NCBI RefSeq assembly: GCF_007988885.1
Contig: NZ_BJUZ01000001.1
Span: 1,178,001-1,242,000, forward strand
Reading direction: 5' to 3'
Length of the DNA: 64,000 bases
Source: Gluconobacter wancherniae NBRC 103581
Lineage (GTDB): Bacteria > Pseudomonadota > Alphaproteobacteria > Acetobacterales > Acetobacteraceae
Below, piece by piece: positions 51,149-60,698 of this stretch; position 1 is the stretch's first letter; every line of letters starts with the position of its first letter. A program made the translations under genes and the position numbers. The notes below the pieces were generated by a model. It was not told the DNA's origin, did no database searches, and worked only from the letters and a program-made list of their open reading frames with translations.

Positions 51149-52791
51149 GTGAGTGTATATTTCTGAGCGGCATGAACGGCCAGGGGCTGTAGCACCAGAC
51201 GATCCAGAAGCATTGAAAGGAGGACCAGCAAGGTCAGGGCCGGGATCTGCGCACTGACAACCTGCCGGAGCGTATCAGAAAGAAGCTGTTCGCCCAGACC
51301 CGATCCTGAATGAGCAAACGCTTCCGCAATCATTACTGTGTTCCACAAAGGCATAGCCGCGATCAGCAGTCCTCCGCACAGATTGGGCGCCATCAGAGGC
51401 AGCAGGACACGTCGCCACAGGAGCGGCCCTTGCAGGCGAAGCCCCTGTACGACCTGCCTGAGTTCAGGCGGAACACCCTGCGCTGCATCCAGAACCGCGA
51501 CACCCACAAGCCAGTGCGTCCCGAGGAACAACAGGACGGCAGGCGGCAGGCCACCAAAAATACGAAAGACCGGATAGAGCAGAACTGCCGGAAACAGCGC
51601 ACAAAGAACGGACAGCGTTCTGACCCTGCGCCGCAAAGCGCTGCTCGCATTCCCCATCAGCAACCCAACAGGAACCCAAAGAACAACCGAGAGTATCAAC
51701 GCTCCACAGACATGGGACAGCGTCAGCAGTCCGATTAGGACATCATAGAGCAGCACGTTCAGGATACGCCCCCACCAGAGAGCGGCCACGAAACTCATGA
51801 TTGCCAAAACAGGCAGAATGGCGGGCGGTGAACGCCTCTCTGACTGAAGATGCGACACATCCGGAGTGCAGATACGCCCGATGCGCCAGTTCCCAACACC
51901 CCCGATAGTACTACGCATGAGCAGGCTGGCACGGCTTAGAAAAGAAGAATGTCGCCAGATCTTCAAAATCCATGAACCATTGCGCGCATGGCCGGTTGGC
52001 GGACCATCAAGGCGATAACGCTGCGACCATCCAAGCAGGGGCCTGGTCAAGCACTGATCCACCATTACGATCAGCAGAAATGTGATGCCAATGGCTTCGA
52101 ATAACCACAGTGGCTGATGCTGCATCATTCCAAGCAAAGCAAGTGTGCCCGCACCACCATGATCATGATGCGTCATCAGTTCGACGATCGCCTGCGCGCA
52201 TAAAAGCCGGAACCAGACACCAGACATGGCGCTTGCAGAGCGATGCACGATCATCGGGAGCGAGAGAGGCATCTGAAGGCGCCAGAAACGCTGCCATTCC
52301 GTCAGGTGTAAGCTGTGTGCGACGCGTTCCAGATCGGCAGGGACAGTTTCTTCGGCATCCAGCGCAGCCGTAACCACACGCCAGACCATTCCCGAAGCCG
52401 CAACAAGAATAATTGCAACGAGTGGGGGCAACAGGCCAGTCAAGAGCCCAATCAGGCCAAGTCCAGGCGTCGCACGCCCGACTGAGAGGGCCGGCACCAG
52501 AAAGGCACGAAATGTTTTGGAAAGGCGGGCGAGGCCCATCAGGAAAAGCGAACATACAGCGACGGCCAGAAGCACCATCAGCATGTCCAGGAACGTGATT
52601 GTCAGATTTTCCCAGAAGGAAAACCCTGGAACTGCTGGAAAGGCCGATAAAGGGATAACCGGCCGCCATGTTCGTGACCACACGAGCGCCATTGCCGCCG
52701 CGAAAAACAGAATCGCTATTTCCGAACCGTTCATGCGCTGTTTCCAGCGATGCATGATCCGCATGGGCATGGCCAGAGGGCTGCCCGTCAT
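51145..52791 (-). CDS. ABC importer permease, two fused BPD domains
   Basis: 548 residues, start with GGAGGAAA ahead. About 11-12 TMs in two halves. Each half has a binding-protein-dependent permease module with an EAA-like loop: AHSLHLTEWQRFWRLQMPLSLPMIV in the first, VQGLRLQGPLLWRRVLLPLMAPNL in the second. The linker (about 270-325) is hydrophilic. A single chain therefore supplies both membrane halves. It forms an operon with the ATPase downstream. The fused form and the AAA-associated ATPase are known to occur together. Confidence 0.85.
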   Translation of the reverse strand: MTGSPLAMPMRIMHRWKQRMNGSEIAILFFAAAMALVWSRTWRPVIPLSAFPAVPGFSFWENLTITFLDMLMVLLAVAVCSLFLMGLARLSKTFRAFLVPALSVGRATPGLGLIGLLTGLLPPLVAIILVAASGMVWRVVTAALDAEETVPADLERVAHSLHLTEWQRFWRLQMPLSLPMIVHRSASAMSGVWFRLLCAQAIVELMTHHDHGGAGTLALLGMMQHQPLWLFEAIGITFLLIVMVDQCLTRPLLGWSQRYRLDGPPTGHARNGSWILKIWRHSSFLSRASLLMRSTIGGVGNWRIGRICTPDVSHLQSERRSPPAILPVLAIMSFVAALWWGRILNVLLYDVLIGLLTLSHVCGALILSVVLWVPVGLLMGNASSALRRRVRTLSVLCALFPAVLLYPVFRIFGGLPPAVLLFLGTHWLVGVAVLDAAQGVPPELRQVVQGLRLQGPLLWRRVLLPLMAPNLCGGLLIAAMPLWNTVMIAEAFAHSGSGLGEQLLSDTLRQVVSAQIPALTLLVLLSMLLDRLVLQPLAVHAAQKYTLT

Positions 52792-52895
52792 GGCGTTTTG
52801 TTTCCTCCCAACGAAGACTGTCCGTTCAACAGTAAAGGCGGCTCCGGGGGAGGCTCAAGGGAATTCTTCACGGTTCTGCAGACCAGCTCCGACAA

Positions 52896-53363
52896 TCAGT
52901 GCCCAGTGCTACCAAAACCACCAGCACCACGGTCGGTTTCGTCCAGCGTATCGACTTCCTGCCAGTTAAGGCGCGAGACAGGCGCCAAAACGCCCTGCGC
53001 GATGCGCATGCCACGTTCGATGACGAAAGCCTCAACCCCTGCATTCATTACGATGATCCCAATCTCACCACGATAATCTTCGTCGATCGTGCCTGGCGTG
53101 TTTGGAAGCGTAATGCCGTGTTTCAGCGCCAGTCCGGACCGTGGGCGCACCTGAAGCTCATATCCTGCGGGAAGGGCGACACACAGCCCCGTGGGAACAA
53201 GAGCCCGCGCACCGGGAGGAAGCGTAATGGCTTCAGAATTCGCCGCCAGGAAATCAAATCCTGCAGCGCCCGCCGTAGTATATGCAGGGAGTGGAAGACC
53301 TTCGGAATGGGGAAGGCGAATAATGCGAACATCAACAGGTGTGGTATTCATCCGCAGGGTCAT
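52896..53363 (-). CDS. dut: dUTP diphosphatase
   Basis: 155 residues (Met 53351 is an alternative start). The five trimeric dUTPase motifs: [56 protein letters not shown] and the C-terminal [10 protein letters not shown]. Hydrolyses dUTP to dUMP. Same strand and order as coaBC upstream, as in many Proteobacteria. Confidence 0.97.
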   Translation of the reverse strand: MTLRMNTTPVDVRIIRLPHSEGLPLPAYTTAGAAGFDFLAANSEAITLPPGARALVPTGLCVALPAGYELQVRPRSGLALKHGITLPNTPGTIDEDYRGEIGIIVMNAGVEAFVIERGMRIAQGVLAPVSRLNWQEVDTLDETDRGAGGFGSTGH

Positions 53364-53388
53364 ATCGCGGATCGTGCTTCAGATGAAG

Positions 53389-54573
53389 TCAGTGCGCGAT
53401 GAGAAATTCCTCAATCCTGTCCACAAGCAAGTTTGCAACACTGCGTTTATCCATTTCAGGCCAGTTCACAGCCTCTGTTCCATCAATCAGGGTAACGGTG
53501 TTGCGGTCCGCTCCAAACACACCCTGCCGGACGTCATTGGCCACAAGCCAGTCGCATCCTTTGCGTATCCGCTTGGCTTTTGCGTTCACAAGGACATCAT
53601 CCGTTTCAGCCGCAAACCCGACAACAAGCTTTGGCCTCTGCGCGTGCCGACACAAAGCGGCTAAAATGTCGGGATTCTCGATCAACTCCAGAGTTGGTGG
53701 CCCCTCAGAGGTCTTCTTGATCTTGCCCGTAGCCTGAACTTTCGCCCGCCAATCACTGACCGCAGCTGTGCAGACAGCGACATCAACAGGGAGTTCCGCT
53801 TCGCAGGCTGCAAGCATTTCACGTGCCGTCGAAACCTGAATCCGCCTCACACCCGATGGAGCCGCTAACGCCGTCGGACCACTGACCAGCGCAACATCCG
53901 CCCCACGAAAGGCAAGAGCTTCTGCAATCGCGTAGCCTTGTTTTCCTGAAGAATGATTGGAAAGAAACCTGACTGGATCAAGCGGCTCAACGGTTGGGCC
54001 CGCCGTCACCAGAAATCGCCGCCCCGCAAGCGACCCGCCTCGTGCAAGCTGCCCCAGAACGGCATCACGAATTGCCCCCGGCTGGCTAAGACGCCCAGGG
54101 CCAAATTCGCCACAAGCCATGCTGCCCTCATCAGGCCCAATAAAACCGACGCCACGCTGCCGGAGCAATTTCAGATTAGCCTGTGTCGCGGGATGTTCCC
54201 ACATCCGTACATTCATGGACGGTGCCAGCAGAATGGGCGTGGTCGTAGCGAGCAGCAAAGTCGTGGCGAGATCATCAGCCATGCCCTGAGCCATACGCGC
54301 CATCAGATTGGCCGTAGCAGGACACACCACCACCAGATCAGCGCTTCTGGCCAGTGCGATATGGCCAATTTCGCTCTCCTGCGTGGGGGAGAACAAGGTG
54401 TCGTGAACACGCTCGCCTGCAAGAGCTTCCAGACTGAGTGGTGTAATGAATTCCCGGGCAGAAGCCGTCATTACAGGCGTAACTGCAATGTTTTCAGCAC
54501 GAAGAAGCCGTACGAGTTCAAGCGTCCTGTAAGCCGCGATACCACCACCAACGATCAACAGGACGCGGCTCAT
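53389..54573 (-). CDS. coaBC: Bifunctional phosphopantothenoylcysteine decarboxylase/synthetase CoaBC
   Basis: 394 residues. CoaC domain: VLLIVGGGIAAYRTLELVRLL (FMN site), catalytic His in ESEIGHIALARSADL, APSMNVRMW and the Cys loop GSMACGEFGPGR. CoaB domain: FLVTAGPTVEPLDPVRFLSNHSSGKQG and ANDV. Two steps of coenzyme A synthesis in one protein. It starts three bases after ubiE ends. Confidence 0.96.
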   Translation of the reverse strand: MSRVLLIVGGGIAAYRTLELVRLLRAENIAVTPVMTASAREFITPLSLEALAGERVHDTLFSPTQESEIGHIALARSADLVVVCPATANLMARMAQGMADDLATTLLLATTTPILLAPSMNVRMWEHPATQANLKLLRQRGVGFIGPDEGSMACGEFGPGRLSQPGAIRDAVLGQLARGGSLAGRRFLVTAGPTVEPLDPVRFLSNHSSGKQGYAIAEALAFRGADVALVSGPTALAAPSGVRRIQVSTAREMLAACEAELPVDVAVCTAAVSDWRAKVQATGKIKKTSEGPPTLELIENPDILAALCRHAQRPKLVVGFAAETDDVLVNAKAKRIRKGCDWLVANDVRQGVFGADRNTVTLIDGTEAVNWPEMDKRSVANLLVDRIEEFLIAH

Positions 54574-54576
54574 AGG

Positions 54577-55365
54577 TTACAGACGCCAACCGGAGTGAAT
54601 GGCAGCAATACCACCCGAAAGGTTGCGATACTGCACACGCTCGAAGCCTGCATCGCGCATCATCTGCGCCAGCGTCTCCTGATCGGGGAACATGCGAATG
54701 CTTTCTGCGAGATATTTGTAGCTCTCGGAATCCTTGGCGATGATCTGCCCCATTTTCGGAAGCACCTGAAACGACCAGACATCATAAACCGGCGCCAGAG
54801 CCGCGATTTCGACGCGTGAAAATTCAAGACAAAAGAAGCGGCCACCGGGCTTGAGCACACGGCGCGCCTCTCGCAGGACCGCATCCTTGTCCGTGCAGTT
54901 GCGTAGGCCAAATGCAATCGTCACGCGGTCGACTGAGCAGTCAGGAAGCGGAATAGCCTCGGCATCCACCACGCAGACTTCGATCTGCCCGATCAGGCCT
55001 GCCTTGATTGCGCGATCACGCCCTACTGAAAGCATCGCAGCGTTGATGTCTGACAGGATCGCAGGACCACCACCGGCACGCAGCCAGCCAAACGTGATGT
55101 CTCCCGTACCACCAGCAAGATCAAGCAACCTCATATTGGGGCGAGCACCGAGCATCCCCACAAAAATCCGCTTCCAGACGCGATGGATACCAAGCGACAT
55201 GACATCGTTCATGACGTCATATTTACTGGCTACGCTCTCGAATACGGCGCGCACCATTGGCTTCTTCTCATCACGCGGAACGTGACGAAAGCCGAAATCG
55301 GTGGTGTCTTCCGGGCTCTGGGAAGACGGGAAGGGCGGATTGATGGGATCAGCGCTATCGGTCAT
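54577..55365 (-). CDS. ubiE: Demethylubiquinone/demethylmenaquinone methyltransferase UbiE
   Basis: 262 residues. SAM-dependent C-methyltransferase of ubiquinone synthesis. VFESVASKYDVMNDVMSLGIHRVWKR, SAM-binding LLDLAGGTGDITFGWL, FGLRNCTDKDAVLREARRVLKPGGRFFCLEFS and the C-terminal YRNLSGGIAAIHSGWRL are all UbiE hallmarks. First gene of ubiE-coaBC-dut and divergent from mutM by 30 bases. Confidence 0.96.
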   Translation of the reverse strand: MTDSADPINPPFPSSQSPEDTTDFGFRHVPRDEKKPMVRAVFESVASKYDVMNDVMSLGIHRVWKRIFVGMLGARPNMRLLDLAGGTGDITFGWLRAGGGPAILSDINAAMLSVGRDRAIKAGLIGQIEVCVVDAEAIPLPDCSVDRVTIAFGLRNCTDKDAVLREARRVLKPGGRFFCLEFSRVEIAALAPVYDVWSFQVLPKMGQIIAKDSESYKYLAESIRMFPDQETLAQMMRDAGFERVQYRNLSGGIAAIHSGWRL

Positions 55366-55395
55366 GGCGCAATCGTTATATCGTCATGACCAGAC

Positions 55396-56250
55396 ATGCC
55401 AGAGCTACCAGAAGTCGAAACCGTTATGCGTGGCCTGCAGGCGGCCTTTCAGGGCCAGAGCCTGAGCCACGTCATTGTCCGCAGAGCGGACCTCAGATGG
55501 CCATTTCCAGCCAATCTGCCGCAGCGCCTTGAAGGGCGGAAAGTCCTGTCTTTCCGCAGGCGCGCCAAATACATTCTGATGCGCATTGAAGGTGGCCAGA
55601 CACTTCTCATCCATCTCGGCATGTCAGGTCGGATGAACATCGGCCCCGCAAACCCGAACGCGACTCCACCCCTGCACGAGCATATGGTGCTACAAACGGC
55701 AAATGGCTTCAGGGCAGGGCTCGTTGATCCGCGCCGCTTTGGAATCGTGGATCTTTTCCCAACCAACGCCGAAGACGATCATCGCCTCCTATCCGCTTTG
55801 GGCATCGAGCCATTATCTGACGCTCTGTCCCATACCTCCCTGAAAGCCATGTTCTCAGGACGACGAACCCCCATTAAAACGGCTCTCCTGGATCAGAAGC
55901 TCGTCGTGGGACTTGGTAACATCTACGTTTGTGAAATCCTGTTCCGGGCAGGCATCCATCCAGAACGAACTACAGGTTCGATAAAAGACGCAGAACTGCG
56001 CGATATCGCCCGGATCATTCCCGATGTACTGAATGAAGCCATTGCGTCCGGAGGATCATCGTTGCGGGATTACGTGCAGACAGACGGCAGCAAAGGTGGC
56101 TTCCAGGAGCTGCATAGAGTGTATGGGCGGGAAGGCGAGCCATGCCCGACCTGCGCTTCCTCTGGTCGCACGGAGAATATCCTCAGGATCACGCAGTCAG
56201 GGCGATCAACATTCTATTGTGCGCGCTGCCAAAAAGCCCCGGCTGGGTAA
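55396..56250 (+). CDS. mutM: Formamidopyrimidine-DNA glycosylase MutM
   Basis: 284 residues. MPELPEVETVMRGL with catalytic Pro2/Glu3, Lys in RRRAKYILMRI, HLGMSGRM, VGLGNIYVCEILFRAGI (helix-two-turn-helix) and a C-terminal zinc finger CPTC...CARC. Removes 8-oxoguanine and other oxidised purines. Divergent from ubiE, followed by rpsT. Confidence 0.97.
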   Translation: MPELPEVETVMRGLQAAFQGQSLSHVIVRRADLRWPFPANLPQRLEGRKVLSFRRRAKYILMRIEGGQTLLIHLGMSGRMNIGPANPNATPPLHEHMVLQTANGFRAGLVDPRRFGIVDLFPTNAEDDHRLLSALGIEPLSDALSHTSLKAMFSGRRTPIKTALLDQKLVVGLGNIYVCEILFRAGIHPERTTGSIKDAELRDIARIIPDVLNEAIASGGSSLRDYVQTDGSKGGFQELHRVYGREGEPCPTCASSGRTENILRITQSGRSTFYCARCQKAPAG

Positions 56251-56367
56251 AACTCTTTGCGTCTGATGTGTATAAAATGTGCAAAACGCTTGACGCCCCC
56301 CGTGATACCGGAGTAGACGGCGCCAATCATTTCCGCGACCACACAACAAGACTGAACCGAAAGATCC

Positions 56368-56637
56368 ATGGCAAACACTGCTTCTGCCCGTAAGCGTATC
56401 CGTCAGAACGAACGTCGCCGTGAGCGCAACGTTGCCCGCATGTCCCGCATGCGCACCTTCGTAAAGAAGGTCGAACAGGCTATCCTGTCCGGTGACAAAG
56501 CCGCAGCTTCCGAAGCTTTCAAGGCAGCACAGCCTGAAATGCAGCGCGCTGCAGGCAAGGGCGTGGTCGCAAAGAACACGATCAGCCGCAAGCTGTCCCG
56601 TCTATCCGCTCGCATCAAGGGTCTGGCAACCGCCTGA
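56368..56637 (+). CDS. rpsT: 30S ribosomal protein S20
   Basis: 89 residues: [21 protein letters not shown] start, [15 protein letters not shown] and the end [22 protein letters not shown]. Basic three-helix protein binding 16S rRNA. Upstream TTGACG (56290) with a TAGACG 18 bases later could be its promoter. A strong terminator follows. Confidence 0.97.
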   Translation: MANTASARKRIRQNERRRERNVARMSRMRTFVKKVEQAILSGDKAAASEAFKAAQPEMQRAAGKGVVAKNTISRKLSRLSARIKGLATA

Positions 56638-56660
56638 TCCCGACTGCAGAGTCTGGACTA

Positions 56661-56696
56661 AAAGAACGCGCTCCCAAAAGGAGCGCGTTCTTTTTT
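56661..56696 (+). terminator. Rho-independent terminator after rpsT
   Basis: AAAGAACGCGCTC and GAGCGCGTTCTTT form a perfect 13-pair stem with a seven-base loop, followed by more Ts. Confidence 0.93.
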
Positions 56697-56949
56697 GCCA
56701 AGGGTCCAGAAAGCACGAGCGCGGGAGAATAGGCCCTGACCTTTCTTCCAGCTTGCTTCGGCAGAGGCGGAAGCTTATCGTGTCTGGATGCACTCAATGT
56801 GCCGGACACTTTTTCCCGCAAACTGCTAAGCCTTCTGTGCCGTTAAAGGCGCGGAAGGGTTTTCTGTCTCCGGCATGTTCCTGGCTTTTTCTAAGCCAAG
56901 GCAAATAAACTACGCCCCCTGAGGGGTAAGACTGAAAGGGGGTATCAAG
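56697..56949. other. Intergenic region upstream of dnaA
   Basis: The rpsT-dnaA gap is 312 bases, including the terminator. No gene, no cluster of TTATCCACA-type DnaA boxes and no obvious AT-rich unwinding stretch is seen, so there is no evidence that oriC is here. A GGGGG run just before the GTG acts as the dnaA Shine-Dalgarno. Confidence 0.6.
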
Positions 56950-58359
56950 GTGGAAAACGCTCAGTATCTGGACGCCAGCGCCTCCGCCCCCGGCACAGCG
57001 AACCCACTGGAAGCCGCGTGGCTTCGGGTTCGCGACAAGCTGAAAAGCGAAGTTGGCGAAGTCGAGTACCGCACATGGCTGCGGCAGATCGTTCTCGGCC
57101 CGATCGAAGAAGACGAAATCGTCCTTTACCTTCCGACGCGCTTTCTGCGGGACTGGGTTCGCAGTCAGTACGGTGAACGTCTGCAGACATTATGGCGCAC
57201 GGAAAATGACGTCGTCCAGCGTGTTGAGCTGCAGGTGAAGCGTGGCCTCACGCCATCAGCACCGACGCCGGAAGAAGCCACTGAATTTACCGAAGAAATA
57301 CCAGCCACACCGGCAGCACCTGAAATTCGCAGTGATCTTGCTGTACCGCTCGATCCGCGGTTCTCCTTTGATTCCTTCGTCGTAGGCAAGCCAAACGAAT
57401 TTGCCTACGCCTGCGCACGCCGCGTAGCAGAAAAGCCTTCCAGCCCAGGCTTCAACCCGCTGTTCCTTTATGGTGGCGTAGGCCTTGGCAAAACGCATCT
57501 GATGCATGCCATCGGCTCCGAACTGACAAAGACGGGTAACGTCTCGGTAGCCTACATGTCTGCCGAAAAGTTCATGTATCGTTTCATCGCGGCCATCCGC
57601 TCGCAATCCACGATGGAATTCAAGGAACAGCTGCGTTCGGTAGATGTCCTGATGATCGACGATCTTCAGTTCCTCATTGGCAAGGACAATACGCAGGAAG
57701 AATTCTTCCATACGTTCAATGCCCTTGTTGATGCCGGCCGTCAGATCGTTGTCAGCGCAGATAAAAGCCCGTCCGACCTCTCTGGCCTCGAAGATCGTCT
57801 GCGGACCCGTCTGGGCTGCGGCATGGTTGCTGATATCCACGCAACCACGTTCGAGCTGCGCATTTCGATCCTGGAGGCAAAAGCCAAGGCATCGGGCACA
57901 GTCGTTCCAGCCAAGGTGCTGGAGTATCTGGCACACAAGATCACGACCAACGTTCGTGAGCTCGAAGGCGCTCTGAACCGCCTTGTGGCACATGCTGATC
58001 TCGTTGGCCGTCCGGTGACACTCGATACGACGCAAGATGTCCTCAAGGACATGCTCAAGGCGCATGATCGCCGCGTCACGATTGAGGAGATCCAGCGCAA
58101 GGTTGCCGAGCACTGGAATATCCGCCTGACAGATATGTCCTCAGCACGCCGTGCTCGCGCAGTGGCCCGGCCACGTCAGGTAGCCATGTTCCTTGCTAAG
58201 CAGCTTACCAGCCGCAGCCTGCCCGAGATCGGTCGCAAGTTTGGCAATCGTGACCACACTACGGTCATGCACGCTGTCTCTCGCGTTGCCGAACTGATGG
58301 AACAGGATCCGTCCTTCGCAGAAGACGTGGAACTGATGCGGCGAATGCTCGAAGGCTGA
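56950..58359 (+). CDS. dnaA: Chromosomal replication initiator DnaA
   Basis: 469 residues, GTG start after AAAGGGGG. Domain I (AAWLRVRDKLKSEVGEVEYRTWLRQI), a variable Thr/Pro/Glu linker, AAA+ domain (FVVGKPNEFAYACARRVAE, GGVGLGKTHLMHAIG, LMIDDLQFLIGKDNTQEEFF) and domain IV with the DnaA-box motif FGNRDHTTVMHAVSRV. It heads dnaA-dnaN-recF-gyrB. Confidence 0.98.
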   Translation: MENAQYLDASASAPGTANPLEAAWLRVRDKLKSEVGEVEYRTWLRQIVLGPIEEDEIVLYLPTRFLRDWVRSQYGERLQTLWRTENDVVQRVELQVKRGLTPSAPTPEEATEFTEEIPATPAAPEIRSDLAVPLDPRFSFDSFVVGKPNEFAYACARRVAEKPSSPGFNPLFLYGGVGLGKTHLMHAIGSELTKTGNVSVAYMSAEKFMYRFIAAIRSQSTMEFKEQLRSVDVLMIDDLQFLIGKDNTQEEFFHTFNALVDAGRQIVVSADKSPSDLSGLEDRLRTRLGCGMVADIHATTFELRISILEAKAKASGTVVPAKVLEYLAHKITTNVRELEGALNRLVAHADLVGRPVTLDTTQDVLKDMLKAHDRRVTIEEIQRKVAEHWNIRLTDMSSARRARAVARPRQVAMFLAKQLTSRSLPEIGRKFGNRDHTTVMHAVSRVAELMEQDPSFAEDVELMRRMLEG

Positions 58360-58459
58360 GCAATTGCCACATTCTGAGCGCGGTACGTCTTTCGTGCCGC
58401 GCTTTGCTCTGCTAAGAAACTGCGCTTGAAATTCAGACCGTTATGCATGGGATAAGACG

Positions 58460-59584
58460 ATGAAATTCAAGGCCGACCGCACCCTGCTGCAACGGGCACT
58501 CGCACACATTCACGGCGTGGCAGAAAAGCGGAATACCATTCCCATTCTGGCCAACGTCCTGATTTCTTATGAAGGCGACACACTGCGCCTGACAGCGACC
58601 GACATGGAAATCGCGGTTGTTGAAGAAATCGCCGCGACCGGAGAGCGCTCAGGCGCAACGACAGTACCCGCCGCCGTACTGTTTGAAATCGTACGCAAGC
58701 TGCCAGATGGCGTTCATATCGAATTCGACCATCCGCAGAGCGATGCCCCGCTTGCGCTGAAAGCCGGCCGATACGCGACGAGCCTCAATGTTCTTCCTGT
58801 CGACGATTTTCCTGCCATGGTCGCAGGAGATCTGCCGCACCGCTTCAACCTGCCAGCCGGGACGCTGAAGGGTCTGATTGACCGCACCAAATTTGCAATC
58901 TCCACTGAAGAAACACGGTACTACCTGAACGGCATATATCTGCACGTCTCAGAAGGCCCTGCGGGTCCCATGCTGCGGGCTGTGGCTACGGATGGTCATC
59001 GCCTTGCACGCGTTGAAACAGAACTCCCCGAAGGTGCACTGGGCATGCCCGGAGTCATTATTCCCCGCAAAACGGTCGCTGAACTGCGCAAGCTGCTAGA
59101 TGAAGGCGCTGCTGATCTGGAAATTTCCCTTTCCGACACGCGCATCCAGTTCCAGGCAGGCCCGGTCCTGCTGACGTCCAAGCTTATTGACGGAACTTTC
59201 CCGGAATATGAGCGCGTAATTCCCAAGGGTAATGACCGCATCCTTCGCGTCGGAAAACGCGACTTCGCGGCAGCCGTTGGCCGCGTCGCAGCGATCAGCC
59301 AGGAGCGTTCGCGTCCGGTAAAGCTTTCGGCAACACAGAATCTCCTGACTCTTTCCGCTATCAGCCCCGATCAGGGCGTTGCGCATGAAGAGTTGGACGA
59401 GAATACCGTCACGTATGATGCACCGCCGATCGAGATCGGGTTTCAGGCACGTTACCTGACCGACATCACCGACCAGATCGACGTAGAAGTTGAATTCGCG
59501 TTTTCAGACAGCTCAGCGCCAACACTGGTCCGAGACACAGGATCACCTTCTGCACTATACGTCCTGATGCCGATGCGGGTCTGA
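58460..59584 (+). CDS. dnaN: DNA polymerase III beta sliding clamp
   Basis: 374 residues. Three clamp repeats; N-terminal MKFKADRTLLQRALAHIHGVAEKRNTIPILANVLI, RYYLNGIYLHV, VATDGHRLARVETEL and the C-terminal YVLMPMRV that forms the protein-binding pocket. Processivity factor of replication. Confidence 0.98.
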   Translation: MKFKADRTLLQRALAHIHGVAEKRNTIPILANVLISYEGDTLRLTATDMEIAVVEEIAATGERSGATTVPAAVLFEIVRKLPDGVHIEFDHPQSDAPLALKAGRYATSLNVLPVDDFPAMVAGDLPHRFNLPAGTLKGLIDRTKFAISTEETRYYLNGIYLHVSEGPAGPMLRAVATDGHRLARVETELPEGALGMPGVIIPRKTVAELRKLLDEGAADLEISLSDTRIQFQAGPVLLTSKLIDGTFPEYERVIPKGNDRILRVGKRDFAAAVGRVAAISQERSRPVKLSATQNLLTLSAISPDQGVAHEELDENTVTYDAPPIEIGFQARYLTDITDQIDVEVEFAFSDSSAPTLVRDTGSPSALYVLMPMRV

Positions 59585-59594
59585 TCGGCTCCCA

Positions 59595-60698
59595 TTGCAT
59601 CTTAAAAGGCTGGCCCTCACGGATTTCCGAAACTACCGGCACTGCGTGTGGGAACCATCGGCTTCAATCACCGTCCTCACTGGCGAAAACGGATCTGGAA
59701 AAACCAATCTTCTGGAGGCCGTTTCACTTTTGGCTCCAGGGCGGGGACTACGTGGCGTTTCAATCCAGATGTTGCTGCGTCAAGGCGCAGAACGCTGGGG
59801 CATTGCTGCCACACTCTCTGAGGCGCTGGACGAATATCGTATTGGTACAGGGTCTGACCCTGCCGGCAATGCACGGCGGGTTTTCATGCTGGACGGCGAA
59901 AAAATCCGCTCTCAGGCAGAAATAGGAAATATCTTTTCCTGTGTCTGGCTTACTCCCCAGATGGATAGGCTTTTTCTGGAAGGTGCATCCGGGAGAAGGC
60001 GGTTTCTGGATCGTCTGGTCATGGCACTTACTCCAGACCACGCAAGGCAGATAGCAGCGCATGACCGTTCTGTTTCCAGCCGCAATCGCCTGTTGTCCGA
60101 ACGACCCAATGAAAGTGGATGGATTGCGTCTCTTGAAGACTCAATAGCGCGTCATTCTGTGGCCGCAACGGCCGCGCGCTTCACCTTAATTGAGCGCATG
60201 AACGGACATCCATCTGAAAATAAAGAATTTCCTCGGACACTCATTCATTTAAACTGCCCAATCGCCGCACGGCTTCAGAACAGCCCAGCACTCAGCGTAG
60301 AGGACTGGCTCCGCGGCGAGTTGGCGAGAAGCCGCGATCAGGACCGTCAGAAAGGGAGCACTTCAGCAGGGGCACACCGGGCAGATTTTTCACTATCGGA
60401 TGCAGAAACAGGTCGGAGTGCAGAAATTTCCAGCAGCGGCCAGCAAAAGGCGATGCTGCTTGGAACGGTCCTCTCTCATGCCCATCTCATAAAAGAAGCT
60501 CGGGGTTCAGCGCCCGCCATTCTTCTGGATGAACCCTTGGTACACCTTGATGAACGCCGGAGAGATGCGCTGCTGGAAAGCATTGCACATGTTGAAAGCC
60601 CCGTCCTGCTAACGGGAACTGATCCGCAACCCTTCGAGCGCCTGAGAGGCCATGCAGGGTTCGTTTCTGTTGCAAGCGGCACCCTGAAGCCACACTGA
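59595..60698 (+). CDS. recF: DNA replication and repair protein RecF
   Basis: 367 residues, TTG start ten bases after the dnaN stop. LTDFRNYRHCVWE, Walker A GENGSGKTNLLEAVSLL, signature SSSGQQKAMLLGTVL and Walker B AILLDEPLVHLDERR. Loads RecA at gaps with RecO/RecR. Fits the conserved order dnaN-recF-gyrB. Confidence 0.95.
   Translation: MHLKRLALTDFRNYRHCVWEPSASITVLTGENGSGKTNLLEAVSLLAPGRGLRGVSIQMLLRQGAERWGIAATLSEALDEYRIGTGSDPAGNARRVFMLDGEKIRSQAEIGNIFSCVWLTPQMDRLFLEGASGRRRFLDRLVMALTPDHARQIAAHDRSVSSRNRLLSERPNESGWIASLEDSIARHSVAATAARFTLIERMNGHPSENKEFPRTLIHLNCPIAARLQNSPALSVEDWLRGELARSRDQDRQKGSTSAGAHRADFSLSDAETGRSAEISSSGQQKAMLLGTVLSHAHLIKEARGSAPAILLDEPLVHLDERRRDALLESIAHVESPVLLTGTDPQPFERLRGHAGFVSVASGTLKPH

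Noticed and set aside
53953-54819. 288-codon plus-strand frame across coaBC and ubiE
   Set aside because: Spans two highly conserved genes on the other strand; a shadow.
56638-56949. Replication origin upstream of dnaA
   Set aside because: No DnaA-box cluster or AT-rich unwinding region was seen here or between dnaA and dnaN; proximity to dnaA alone is not evidence in Alphaproteobacteria.
57256-58113. 285-codon minus-strand frame within dnaA
   Set aside because: Antisense to the AAA+ domain of DnaA, with no features of its own.
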